A stretch of DNA of 64,000 bases, taken from Paenibacillus larvae subsp. larvae (GTDB lineage Bacteria; Bacillota; Bacilli; Paenibacillales; NBRC-103111). Below are positions 9,356-17,386 of the stretch, in pieces. Within the stretch, counting starts at the first letter, position 1; each line of letters begins with the position of its first letter. The notes beneath the pieces were generated by a model. That model made no database searches and was not told the origin of the DNA. It worked only from the letters and a program-made list of their open reading frames with translations. The stretch spans positions 2,542,001-2,606,000 of the forward strand of contig NZ_CP019687.1 of NCBI RefSeq assembly GCF_002003265.1. Reading direction: 5' to 3'. The position numbers and the translations under genes are program-made.

Positions 9356-9384
9356 TTGAACGGCGGAAAGAAATCACGTATCAT
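9356..9384 (+). promoter_or_regulatory. Predicted sigma-A promoter of rpiR-nagB-nagA
   Basis: TTGAAC at 9356-9361 and TATCAT at 9379-9384 are separated by exactly 17 bases. A short A/T palindrome-like stretch (GAAAAATATTTTC, near 9388-9402) lies just downstream and could be an operator, though that part is a guess. Confidence 0.5.
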
Positions 9385-9453
9385 AGAAATGAAAAATATT
9401 TTCCTATTAATAAGGATTATTTCAGAAAAAATTTCCAAAAAAGGCGGGTTGCG

Positions 9454-10311
9454 ATGTCCGGTATTTTACATGCGTTGGAGCAAAATAAGGAAAACATGAA
9501 TCGTCAAGAACAGGCTCTGGCATCCTATATTGTAGAACATGCCCATGAGGTGGTAAGCATGGGGATTACGGAACTGGCGGAACGCTCCCAGACAAGCCCT
9601 GCTACAATCTCTCGTTTTTGTAAATCACTTCATTTTCAAGGTTTTACCGACTTTAAGTTGAAACTATCCGGCGAACTCGCAAAGCAGCCTTCCGAACATT
9701 CCTATCAAGATATCGTTGCCGGAAATCCACTGAGTGAAATTGTATCAGCGATCGAGGCCAATCATCTTCGTTCGATTGCGGATACTACCCAACTAAATGA
9801 CATAAAGCAGCTTCAGCAGGCCGTAAGCGCTCTTAAGAATGCCAGGCAGATCGACTTGTATGGTGTGGCTACCTCCGGTATTGTCGCCCAAGATTTCTAT
9901 CAGAAACTGGTGCGGATCGGAAAACGTACATCCGTTTTCTCGGATCCCCACATGCAAATTACCTCCGCTTCTAATCTGGGCGAAAATGATGTGGTATTCG
10001 CCATTTCCTACTCAGGTGATACGGAAGAGACAATCCAGGCCCTGAGATGTGCGAAGGAACGGGGGGCTGTAACGATCAGCCTGACTAAATTCGGAACTAA
10101 TCCTTTGGCTAACCTTTCCGACATCCGGCTGTTTGCTTCAACACTTGAGGAAGGGATGCGCCGGGGAGACATGGCCTCGCGTATTGCCCAGCTACATGTG
10201 ATTGATATTTTATTCACCAGCCTGGTGAGTGAAGAGTTTGATGAACTCATCCCCCGTTTGGAACGGAGCTATCAGCTTGTAAGAAAATACAGAAACAAAG
10301 GGAGAGAATAA
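9454..10311 (+). CDS. RpiR/MurR-family transcriptional regulator of amino-sugar use
   Basis: A 285-residue regulator. Residues about 1-75 form the RpiR helix-turn-helix (MGITELAERSQTSPATISRFCKSLHFQGFTDFK). Residues about 120-255 are a SIS sugar-phosphate isomerase domain (IDLYGVATSGIVAQDF, FAISYSGDTEETIQALR, GAVTISLTKFGTNPLA) that binds a phosphosugar. The ATG at 9454 begins the conserved part; a longer frame from 9319 has no support. nagB starts 3 bases after its stop, so the regulator is in the same operon and probably controls it in answer to GlcNAc-6-P or GlcN-6-P. Many Firmicutes use a GntR-type NagR here instead. Confidence 0.88.
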   Translation: MSGILHALEQNKENMNRQEQALASYIVEHAHEVVSMGITELAERSQTSPATISRFCKSLHFQGFTDFKLKLSGELAKQPSEHSYQDIVAGNPLSEIVSAIEANHLRSIADTTQLNDIKQLQQAVSALKNARQIDLYGVATSGIVAQDFYQKLVRIGKRTSVFSDPHMQITSASNLGENDVVFAISYSGDTEETIQALRCAKERGAVTISLTKFGTNPLANLSDIRLFASTLEEGMRRGDMASRIAQLHVIDILFTSLVSEEFDELIPRLERSYQLVRKYRNKGRE

Positions 10312-10314
10312 CGA

Positions 10315-11043
10315 ATGATTATTTATGTATTTAAGACACAGGAAGAATTGAATCAAGTCGGAGCCGGGCTGGTTACCAGCCTCGTCCAAATGAATCCCCG
10401 TGCCGTATTGGGGCTTGCAACCGGTGGAACACCTATCGGCATCTATGAGGAAATTGTCAAAACGTATAATAAAGGCCTGGTCAGTTTTAAAAACGTCAGC
10501 ACTTATAATCTGGACGAATATGTCGGCATTTCCGAAGATCACCCTGAAAGCTATGTTGCCTACATGAAAAAACATCTCTTCGATCTGGTTGATATTCCTG
10601 CTGAGCAGACTAATCTGCCAAACGGTAGAGCCAAAGATCTTGAGAAAGAGTGTGCGGAATATGATAAAAAACTGGAGAAAGTAAACCAGGTAGATCTGCA
10701 AATTCTCGGTATCGGTCATAATGGACATATTGGTTTTAATGAACCGGGACATGAGCTTATCAGTGGAACTCATGTGGTAGAATTAAAAGAAGAAACCCGC
10801 GAAGCCAATGCCCGTTTCTTCAACTCTATTGACGAAGTTCCAAAACAAGCAGTTACGATGGGGGTTGGCACTATCATGAAAGCCAAAACTCTTGTGCTGG
10901 TTGTCCGCGGTGCAGATAAAGCAGAAATTGTCCACCGTGCCCTAACAGGTCCGGTTACTACTGAAATACCGGCGAGCCTGCTGCAAATGCACCCGAACCT
11001 TATTGTGCTGCTAGATGCGGAAGCCGGGAGGTTATTTAAATGA
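10315..11043 (+). CDS. nagB: Glucosamine-6-phosphate deaminase
   Basis: A 242-residue enzyme that turns glucosamine-6-phosphate into fructose-6-phosphate and ammonia in the cytoplasm. It has the family signatures LGLATGGTPIGIYEEIV (phosphate loop), TYNLDEYVGISEDHPESY (catalytic Asp) and ILGIGHNGHIGFNEPG (active-site His). The length equals the short Firmicute NagB form that lacks the C-terminal allosteric extension of the E. coli enzyme. It overlaps nagA by 4 bases (ATGA), so the two enzymes, consecutive steps of GlcNAc catabolism, are translationally coupled. Confidence 0.97.
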   Translation: MIIYVFKTQEELNQVGAGLVTSLVQMNPRAVLGLATGGTPIGIYEEIVKTYNKGLVSFKNVSTYNLDEYVGISEDHPESYVAYMKKHLFDLVDIPAEQTNLPNGRAKDLEKECAEYDKKLEKVNQVDLQILGIGHNGHIGFNEPGHELISGTHVVELKEETREANARFFNSIDEVPKQAVTMGVGTIMKAKTLVLVVRGADKAEIVHRALTGPVTTEIPASLLQMHPNLIVLLDAEAGRLFK

Positions 11044-12209
11044 GTTCCAATGAACTGACTATCAAAAACGCTGCAATCGTAACGGAAAAGGAAGTTATTG
11101 AGAACGGTACGGTACTTGTTAAGGATGGAAAAATTGCCCGTATTCTGAAAAACGGAGAATACCCGGAAGCACAAGGCAACGTAATAGATGCCGGAGGAAG
11201 CTGGCTTCTGCCCGGCTTCATTGATATGCACATTCATGGCGGCTACGGAGCTGATTTCATGGACGCGGATGAACAAGCCTATGATACGATTACCCGCTTC
11301 CATGCCAGCCAGGGAACGACTGGTCTATTGGCAACCACGATGACGGCTTCCAAGGAAGCCATTGAAGATGTACTTGCCGCTGTGGATGCCTATCAGCGTA
11401 AAGGAATGAAATATGCCCAATTGCTGGGGGTACATTTGGAAGGTCCCTTCATTTCCCCAAAATGGCCAGGTGCACAAAATCCTGCTTTTATCGTGAATCC
11501 TCAACTGGAATGGATGAAAGAATGGACAAACCACTATCCGGGATTAATCCGTATGCTAACCCTCGCTCCGGAACGTGAACATGCCCTTGAAGTGATCGAA
11601 TTCGTCCGCAGTCAAGGCATTGTTGCCGCGGCAGGACACACGGACGCGGATTATGATGCCGTCGTAGAAGCAGTTAAGCATGGTCTTAACCACGCTGTCC
11701 ATACATTCAATGCAATGACTGGACTGCATCACCGTAAACCCGGTACGGTCGGAGCCGTGATGACGGAGGAGGCCATCGTAGCCGAACTGATCTCAGACGG
11801 TATTCACGTGCATAAAGCTTGCGGCAAACTGCTGGTAAAAGCTAAAGATCAGGACAACTTCATCATGGTAACCGATGCCATGTCCGCAGCCGGTCTGGGT
11901 GACGGCATGTATCAATTAGGCGGCCAGGATGTGGTAGTTAGAGATGGTGTTGCCCGTCTTAAAGATGGTGACAGTCTTGCCGGAAGCACACTGACTACCA
12001 TCGGCGGCTTCCGCTTTCTTGTCCGGGAAATCGGGGTATCCGTACCTCAAGCCAGCCGGTTTGCCAGCACAACTCCAGCCAAACATATGGGTCTGGATGA
12101 CCGCATCGGGTCCATTGCAGAAGGAAAAGACGCGGACATGCTGCTTGTCAGCCAAAACGGTCTGGAACTTCAACAAGTTTGGATCAAAGGAAATCAATTG
12201 CCTGCCTAA
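11040..12209 (+). CDS. nagA: N-acetylglucosamine-6-phosphate deacetylase
   Basis: A 389-residue amidohydrolase that removes acetate from GlcNAc-6-P to give the NagB substrate. The metal motif is FIDMHIHGGYGADFMDAD, followed by GVHLEGPFISPKWPGAQNP, AAAGHTDADYD, HAVHTFNAMTGLHHRKPG and the catalytic Asp in VTDAMSAAGLGDG. All family landmarks are present and the length is normal. It closes the rpiR-nagB-nagA operon. A hairpin terminator follows 20 bases after the stop. The set serves use of chitin or recycled cell-wall amino sugar. Confidence 0.97.
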   Translation: MSSNELTIKNAAIVTEKEVIENGTVLVKDGKIARILKNGEYPEAQGNVIDAGGSWLLPGFIDMHIHGGYGADFMDADEQAYDTITRFHASQGTTGLLATTMTASKEAIEDVLAAVDAYQRKGMKYAQLLGVHLEGPFISPKWPGAQNPAFIVNPQLEWMKEWTNHYPGLIRMLTLAPEREHALEVIEFVRSQGIVAAAGHTDADYDAVVEAVKHGLNHAVHTFNAMTGLHHRKPGTVGAVMTEEAIVAELISDGIHVHKACGKLLVKAKDQDNFIMVTDAMSAAGLGDGMYQLGGQDVVVRDGVARLKDGDSLAGSTLTTIGGFRFLVREIGVSVPQASRFASTTPAKHMGLDDRIGSIAEGKDADMLLVSQNGLELQQVWIKGNQLPA

Positions 12210-12230
12210 TCCCATCCTTTATTATGAAAA

Positions 12231-12284
12231 AAGCCCTGTTGACCGGCACATCATCGTGCCGATTAACGGGGCTTGCTGCTTTTT
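12231..12284. terminator. Terminator between convergent nagA and pirin genes
   Basis: Interrupted stem: AAGCCC, GTT and CGGCAC on the left pair with GTGCCG, AAC and GGGCTT on the right. The sequence tgctgcttttt follows on the plus strand. Both flanking genes end toward it. Confidence 0.8.
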
Positions 12285-12295
12285 ATACGGGTTGA

Positions 12296-12994
12296 TCAGG
12301 GGAGATCTGTAAGCATAAACTTCGCACCTTCCGAAGAAACGATGCTGAGTTCATGCTCTTCCGTAATCCTGGCAGAATCTCTTCTGGCCAATACGGTATT
12401 ACCATTCAGCTTCACGCTTCCTTCCAGCACAAAGAAAAAAATACGGCGTCCCTTCTCCTGTACAAAATCAACGGCTTGGTCTGGCTTAAGCTCAGATAGA
12501 TAGATTGTCATATCCTGATGAATACGGGCAGAATGCTCAAATTTATGCTTGGATACCACTGGCAGCAGAGTGTTCACCATTTTATGCGGGTCAAATTTGG
12601 ACGTTTCGTAAGACGGTGTCAGGTTTTCTTCTTCAGGTAAGAACCACATCTGCAGTAAATTTACTTCTTCTGCGGCGGGGTTGATTTCAGAATGCATAAT
12701 ACCACTGCCCGCTGACATGCGTTGTACCTCTCCAAAACTGGTAACCGCCTTATTTCCTAGACTATCCTGATGCTCCAATTGTCCCTTCAGAACAATAGTA
12801 ACAATCTCCATTTCCCTGTGAGGATGCATTCCGAAGCCTTTGTGACCCGCGATATAGTCATCATTCAACACTCTCATCGGGCCGAAAAACAGGTTATCCG
12901 GGTCGTAATACTCAGCGAATGAGAAGCTAAAATCGGTTTTCAGCCAGCCATGGTCAGCGTGAAAACGGGACGAAGCAGGATATACTTGAATCAT
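12296..12994 (-). CDS. Pirin-family cupin protein (YhhW-like)
   Basis: About 232 residues with two cupin domains. The N-terminal one carries the metal ligands and surrounding family motif: HPHREMEIVTIVLKGQLEHQD and MSAGSGIMHSEINP. Proteins of this type include quercetin 2,3-dioxygenases and redox-linked regulators; the natural role is usually unknown. Three ATG codons lie close together (13003, 13000, 12994). The last is best spaced from AAAGG and starts the conserved IQVYPASSRF. The gene is transcribed alone. Confidence 0.88.
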   Translation of the reverse strand: MIQVYPASSRFHADHGWLKTDFSFSFAEYYDPDNLFFGPMRVLNDDYIAGHKGFGMHPHREMEIVTIVLKGQLEHQDSLGNKAVTSFGEVQRMSAGSGIMHSEINPAAEEVNLLQMWFLPEEENLTPSYETSKFDPHKMVNTLLPVVSKHKFEHSARIHQDMTIYLSELKPDQAVDFVQEKGRRIFFFVLEGSVKLNGNTVLARRDSARITEEHELSIVSSEGAKFMLTDLP

Positions 12995-13057
12995 GACCAT
13001 CATCCTTTATATAAAATTTATTTTAGTAAGTTACTTCTATTTTTATAGAAACAGAAA

Positions 13058-13943
13058 TTGATTAAAATTGCAACCTTATCTGAAGGGTTCCCTCCTTTTT
13101 CTCCCGTCTATACAATAGAATCCATTTTTGCTTCTCTTTCACCCATTCATGGACAGAAAATTCATGATAGAATTCCAAGCATACAAACTTTTCTTCTTAC
13201 ATATTTATCCAGTAAGGATCATCTGCTCAAACAGGCCGGAGAGCAGGGGCTCGTATCCAGCCTTTACCTGCTTCCTATGGATATTACCTGCGAACAATCC
13301 ATCCGGTCGGCAGTTAAAGCGGCTATAGACAAATTTGGAAGAATGGACGGGTCGTCAACAACGCGGGAATTGCGGTTGGTGGCTATGTAGAAGATGTTAC
13401 GATGGAACAGTGGAGGGACAGATGGAGGTAAATTTCTTTGGTACGGTAGCCGTCACCAAAGAGGTATTGCCTTTTATGAGAGAGCAAGGGCGGGGGAAAA
13501 TTGTTCTGATCAGTTCTATAAGCGGGAGGGTAGGATTTCCCGGTCTGGCCCCCTATGCAGCTTCGAAATTTGCATTAGAGGGATTTGCCGAATCACTAAG
13601 GCACGAAGCGAGTCCTTTGGGCATTGATATTATATTGATCGAACCCGGTCCCTTTCAAACGGGAATATGGGAGAAAAGCATATCCTCTGCTCAGGATAGG
13701 ATTGCCCACAGCTGTCTCAAAAAGGAGACTGCCCGTCTAGAAAAAGAAATTCGAAAAAGTGCAGCCTCCGCAGGAAATCCAATGGACGTTATTGAGATTC
13801 TTCTCCAAAGTTTACGTGCCAAACATCCTAAGCTCCGTTATACGGCGGGAAAAGGAATTCGCCCGACTCTTGCAGCCAAGGCATTTTTCCCCTGGCGGCG
13901 CTCTTTTGAAAAAATCGTCCAAAGGATGCTGTCTAAAGATTAA
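13058..13943 (+). pseudogene. Short-chain dehydrogenase/reductase, multiply broken
   Basis: Three frame segments together rebuild most of an SDR. The first (from about 13190) has LYLLPMDITCEQSIRSAVKAA. The second, after a shift near 13347-13352, has VVNNAGIAVGGYVEDVTMEQW. The third, after a shift near 13418-13422, has MEVNFFGTVAVTKEVLPFM, then ISSISGRVGFPGLAPYAASK with the catalytic Ser, Tyr and Lys, and IEPGPFQTG. The N-terminal TGxxxGIG cofactor motif cannot be found, so beyond two one-base losses the 5' end has really decayed. The C-terminal tail resembles SDRs of about 275-280 residues acting on lipids or steroids. Function is presumably lost. Confidence 0.8.
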
Positions 13944-14045
13944 ACCATTTCATTTTGTAAAAATGCCTGTGATCTTTTTAATCAAATCGTGCCCAATGCA
14001 CAAATACGGTTCAAATTTATCCACAAATAAGAAGGGGATCAGCAC

Positions 14046-14444
14046 TTATGGTTTTTGATTTTTATTCTTTAAAACTTCTATCGCCTGCTTTAACCTATCT
14101 GGCATTGGAAGTCCAAGCCGGCCATAGTTTTCGGTGATAGAGATTAGTTCGTTGGCCAAGTAGAAAAAAACAGAGGCATTCATCACAACATTTGTTTTCA
14201 TCAGTAGATCCAGACGATGGGCCAGAAGTATGACCAGTAAAATAAGACCTTTTCTAGCCAACCCCCAATAGCCGGTATTGCTGTCCAGACCCTTCCCTTC
14301 TTTTATTGAAGCGGCGATACCTGTTATATAATCAATAGCAATGGTTAAAAGAAAGAATGAAAGCAGATCGGACCAGCCGCCGAAAGCATACGTGATAATT
14401 GTCCCTAGAACTGCTGTGCTGCTGCTGAATATGAAAAGGCTCAT
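14046..14444 (-). CDS. Phage-type holin family protein (toxin secretion / lysis holin)
   Basis: A 132-residue membrane protein with about three or four helices. It has the PF05105-like pattern: SDLLSFFLLTIAIDYITGIAASIKEGKGLDSNTGYWGLARKG (positions about 24-66), then LILLVILLAHRLDLLM and a C-terminal helix with NELISITENYGRLGLPMP. Such holins make membrane pores that release endolysins, and chromosomal solo copies occur in Bacilli. The next gene upstream is an NlpC/P60 wall hydrolase, so a partnership is tempting, but a terminator separates them. No other phage genes are nearby. Confidence 0.85.
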   Translation of the reverse strand: MSLFIFSSSTAVLGTIITYAFGGWSDLLSFFLLTIAIDYITGIAASIKEGKGLDSNTGYWGLARKGLILLVILLAHRLDLLMKTNVVMNASVFFYLANELISITENYGRLGLPMPDRLKQAIEVLKNKNQKP

Positions 14445-14691
14445 CGGGTTTCGCCTCCTTTCCCTATCAGTCTATGAAACTCTATTAAAAAGGGAACGGC
14501 GTCACCCATGTCATTTTTGTTGTCAAGTTGTAACCATTTGCCTGTACGGCTTATTCTATAATGAAAACAATAAAACAAAGAAGAATATCTGAGTTTTTCT
14601 GGGACAAGTAGAAATTACAGTTTTTACTATTTCCGTAGTGCTTTTTTAGCGCCCCAAGTAAGACCGGTATTTAGACTCTATTATCTATCAA
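14445..14691. other. Intergenic region with no recognised gene
   Basis: The holin ribosome site (AAAGGAGGCG) is at the left edge. The rest is A/T-rich with no coding frame or repeat that I can support. Confidence 0.6.
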
Positions 14692-14728
14692 GAAAAACCG
14701 CCTCCGGACAATGTCCGAAAGCGGTCTG
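14692..14728 (-). terminator. Rho-independent terminator of the NlpC/P60 gene
   Basis: On the minus strand GACCGCTTTCGGAC and GTCCGGAGGCGGTTTTTC make a long stem with an ATT loop and a run of T. It lies about 30 bases past the stop codon. Confidence 0.9.
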
Positions 14729-14760
14729 ACTCTCTAACTCGTTCCAATATAGGTATGTCC

Positions 14761-15642
14761 TTACATTACTTTTTTAGCGCCTACATACACATTTTTCCAA
14801 TAACTGTTTCCTAAACTATCGATTTTGACTCCATCACTGGTAGCGGAAATAAATTGGTTACCGCCGATATAAATGCCCACATGGAACACCTTACCGCCGC
14901 TTGCGAAGAAGACAAGGTCTCCCTGTTCCGGGTTGGATACGGAAGTTCCCGCAGAACTGTACATGCCTGAAGAAGTTCTCGGAAGAGTAATATCCTGTTT
15001 ATTAAAGATATAAGTTACAAACCCAGAGCAGTCGAACCCGCTTGGAGATGTTCCTCCCCATTGGTATGGGACTCCGATATACTGTTTGGCTGTAGATACG
15101 ATTGCTTTCTTAACAGATGAGGCTGTATCGTTGTCTGGTACTGCAGGCTTATACCAAGCCGGAGCATGGTATTTGCCGTCTGCTCCAAGAATACCAATTT
15201 CATTGTTTGCATCCCATTGGACAATATGTCCAAAGTGATCTCCTATAGAGCGGATATGTACATAAACACGCCCATTTTTAATAACAGGTGGAGTGCGCAA
15301 AGTTACGCTTCTATTATCTACCTTTGCTTCAACCTTACCGGATCCCAATTCAAGCACATGGCCGTTTCCTGTGACTTTGACCCTGACTTGAGAATCGTTA
15401 TTAATCATTTGATGCTCCACTTTATAACCTAAATCATCGGCTACTGCCCGAAGAGGAGTCATCAATGATCCTTGATACAAATAAGGCATAGCATCCGGAA
15501 AATCAACCAGATGGTCGTTGATCTGAACTTTAACCCCGTCTGGAATAGCTGCGTGTGTAGTCGTAGCGGATGCAAATAAACCTGTAGTTACTAAAGCACC
15601 TGAAAGGACAAGACTTTTCAACCATTTCGTGGACAAAAACAT
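14761..15642 (-). CDS. Secreted NlpC/P60 (C40) peptidoglycan hydrolase with copper-amine-oxidase-N-like domain
   Basis: A 293-residue exported protein. Residues 1-30 are a signal peptide (MFLSTKWLKSLVLSGALVTT, cleavage near THAA). Residues about 35-160 resemble the copper amine oxidase N-terminal-like domain often found in Paenibacillus surface proteins (VKVQINDHLVDFPDAMPYL, MTPLRAVADDLGYKVE). Residues 185-293 are the peptidase: YIGVPYQWGGTSPSGFDCSG with the catalytic Cys, GDLVFFASGGKVFHVGIYIG with the His. It cuts peptide stems in the cell wall. ATG 15642 has a perfect AAGGAGGAA site; the longer frame upstream is the riboswitch leader and is not coding. Expression is probably turned off by c-di-AMP. 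Confidence 0.93.
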   Translation of the reverse strand: MFLSTKWLKSLVLSGALVTTGLFASATTTHAAIPDGVKVQINDHLVDFPDAMPYLYQGSLMTPLRAVADDLGYKVEHQMINNDSQVRVKVTGNGHVLELGSGKVEAKVDNRSVTLRTPPVIKNGRVYVHIRSIGDHFGHIVQWDANNEIGILGADGKYHAPAWYKPAVPDNDTASSVKKAIVSTAKQYIGVPYQWGGTSPSGFDCSGFVTYIFNKQDITLPRTSSGMYSSAGTSVSNPEQGDLVFFASGGKVFHVGIYIGGNQFISATSDGVKIDSLGNSYWKNVYVGAKKVM

Positions 15643-15651
15643 TTCCTCCTT

Positions 15652-15782
15652 ATAGCCTCCGAGGTTAGTTGACGGGTTCGGGAAGAGGTATTCCCTAATG
15701 CGTAAATCTAGCAAATTCACCCCAGTAAATCGTCCCCCGTACCTGCTCCCTGATTGTGAAAGAGCAGGACTCGGCATCATAT
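15652..15782 (-). promoter_or_regulatory. c-di-AMP (ydaO/yuaA) riboswitch
   Basis: Read on the minus strand, the leader has the conserved blocks of the ydaO-yuaA family in order: GCCGAGTCCTGCTC, GGAGCAGG, ACGGGGGACG, the ACTGGGGTGAATT block, then TTCCCGAACCCGTCA, ACTAACCTCGGAGGC. The last block ends 10 bases before the start codon region of the NlpC/P60 gene. By family knowledge this RNA binds cyclic di-AMP and represses wall-hydrolase and potassium-transport genes, and an NlpC/P60 gene is its classic target. Confidence 0.92.
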
Positions 15783-15875
15783 TCTTATAAAAGTACAACA
15801 AATTTCCCTGTTGAAAGGTTAGCATAATTCATCAGAGTTTACAACCCTGCCGCCTATTAAAAACTTTTATAATTC

Positions 15876-15994
15876 GAATCAATTTCATAATACAACTGGT
15901 GAGCGCTTAATAGACAAGATATAGATGAATACGGTTCAGATTTAACTACTTCTTGTAACCGTTCGGATTGAATTCTGAGTTATGAAATTGATTC
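15876..15994. repeat. Inverted-repeat element, copy 1 of a family (GAATCAATTTCATAA arms)
   Basis: Perfect 15-base arms GAATCAATTTCATAA (15876-15890) and TTATGAAATTGATTC (15980-15994) enclose 89 bases. The inner edge ACAACTGGTGAGCG also occurs at 33072-33085, and similar arms occur at 27159. It may be a small non-autonomous mobile element. Confidence 0.65.
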
Positions 15995-16072
15995 ATTGGC
16001 TCGGTCCGCATAAAAAAGATTCCGCTTACAAAAACTATTCTCATTAAAATCTTAGAACGGAGGCGGTTTCTA

Positions 16073-17083
16073 ATGGAAAGTAAACCTGGTATTGTTTGGA
16101 TTTGTGTCATTTTATTGACGTTTATAGCCACCGGATGCATGCCTTCCAGTTCTCCTTCTAAATCCGTACAGCCACCTGCCGGTACAAAATCCCAGGATAT
16201 AATGCAGGAATGGACCGAACAGCAAACCAAATACACCCCCGTCCTTGACAAATATCCGCCCGGTCCGATTCCCGTCCCTACTCTTCCGGTTTCGCCTGTT
16301 CCGAAGCCGACTCCAAAACCTAAGGGAGAGAGGCATGAAACTAATAAGCCGTCGCTGCCGGTACAAAAACAATCGGATAAAGCGGGGAAACGATCCGGTA
16401 AACAATCTGCCCAGCAAAAAAAGCTATCTTTGGGGGAATTGAGGCGAAAGTATGCAGAAACATTCATTCTCAGCGGCCCGTCCAGGCAAAAAAACATAGC
16501 CCTTACTTTTGATGACGGGCCTGACCGCCATTTTACGGTTCAGGTTTTGGATATCCTGAAAAAATATAGGGTACATGCAACTTTTTATTTAGTTGGAAAC
16601 AAGGCCAAGGCGAATCCCGATATTGTAAAACGTATTGTCAAAGAGGGGCATACGGTAGGCAATCATTCTTATTCCCATCCTCTTCTGACCAAAATGAGTC
16701 TCCGGCAATTCCAGCAGCAGGTAGAATCAGCGGAACAAATTTTACTCAATTTAACCGGTTATTTACCTAAGTGTTTCCGCCCTCCCTATGGTGCCATTAA
16801 TGAAGAGCAGCTTGTTTGGGCGGCTTCCAAAAATTATCTGGTCACAAACTGGGATATTGATTCCCTCGATTGGAAGGGACTTTCGTCAGAACAGGTTTTG
16901 ACAAATATATGGAGTCACAGACACCCGGGGGCTATTGTCCTCCAACATTGCGGGGCAGGGAATGCAAATCATGATTTGTCCGGCTCTGTAAAGGCACTTC
17001 CCCAGCTTATTGAGAAACTTGCGGCCGAAGGATATCGATTTGTTACCGTACCGGAACTTCTGAATATACCCTCTTCCCGGTAA
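16073..17083 (+). CDS. Polysaccharide deacetylase lipoprotein (CE4, PdaA-like)
   Basis: A 336-residue lipoprotein. The signal peptide ends in a lipobox (LLTFIATGC, Cys at about 22). A Pro/Lys-rich linker (about 55-120) follows, then the NodB/CE4 catalytic domain. Motif 1 is ALTFDDGPD, motif 2 HSYSHPLLTKM, motif 3 FRPPYGAINEEQ, motif 4 WDIDSLDWKG and motif 5 IVLQHCG. The metal triad Asp-His-His and the catalytic base are present. It removes acetyl groups from peptidoglycan or chitin-like sugars at the outer membrane face. GGAGG lies 10 bases before the ATG. It is transcribed alone, followed by a strong hairpin. Confidence 0.93.
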   Translation: MESKPGIVWICVILLTFIATGCMPSSSPSKSVQPPAGTKSQDIMQEWTEQQTKYTPVLDKYPPGPIPVPTLPVSPVPKPTPKPKGERHETNKPSLPVQKQSDKAGKRSGKQSAQQKKLSLGELRRKYAETFILSGPSRQKNIALTFDDGPDRHFTVQVLDILKKYRVHATFYLVGNKAKANPDIVKRIVKEGHTVGNHSYSHPLLTKMSLRQFQQQVESAEQILLNLTGYLPKCFRPPYGAINEEQLVWAASKNYLVTNWDIDSLDWKGLSSEQVLTNIWSHRHPGAIVLQHCGAGNANHDLSGSVKALPQLIEKLAAEGYRFVTVPELLNIPSSR

Positions 17084-17196
17084 TAAATAGAAAAATATCA
17101 TTCCAGGAAATAACGACCCAATTTCTTTTCAGATATTCCGGAACGAATAGCGCCGAAGCAAAAATCTTTTCCCTTTGCATACTTTGTCTGCTCAAT

Positions 17197-17231
17197 GAAA
17201 GGGACTCCCCAATTTACGGGAAGTCCCTTTC
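17197..17231. terminator. Strong hairpin terminator between deacetylase and 3D-protein genes
   Basis: GAAAGGGACT and AGTCCCTTTC are perfect 10-base arms with inner CCC/GGG pairing, followed by TTACT. It serves the plus-strand deacetylase and possibly the convergent gene. Confidence 0.8.
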
Positions 17232-17267
17232 TTACTGCCGGCAAAGCCTTTGCATTCATTGTTACGG

Positions 17268-17381
17268 GGGAAAAGGTTTTAGCTGGAGAGCGTTAGCGGG
17301 TGCCTTTCATTCCGGGAAATCACGATACAGTATCTTTCAAATTTCCTGGAATGAACAGGGCCGGAAGCAAAACCTTTTCCC
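17268..17381. repeat. Nested inverted-repeat element with a decayed copy at about 17096-17180
   Basis: Outer arms GGGAAAAGGTTTTAGCT (17268-17284) and AGCAAAACCTTTTCCC (17366-17381) enclose inner arms CATTCCGGGAAAT (17308-17320) and ATTTCCTGGAATG (17341-17353). The right half from CATTCC to CTTTTCCCTTT recurs with changes just upstream at about 17098-17175, as a diverged direct repeat. It lies directly after the stop codon of the 3D gene and could be a terminator-like or mobile palindrome. Confidence 0.7.
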
Positions 17382-17386
17382 TTTAT

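Noticed and set aside
10008-10773. Minus-strand frames opposite rpiR and nagB
   Set aside because: They are shadows of strongly conserved plus-strand genes.
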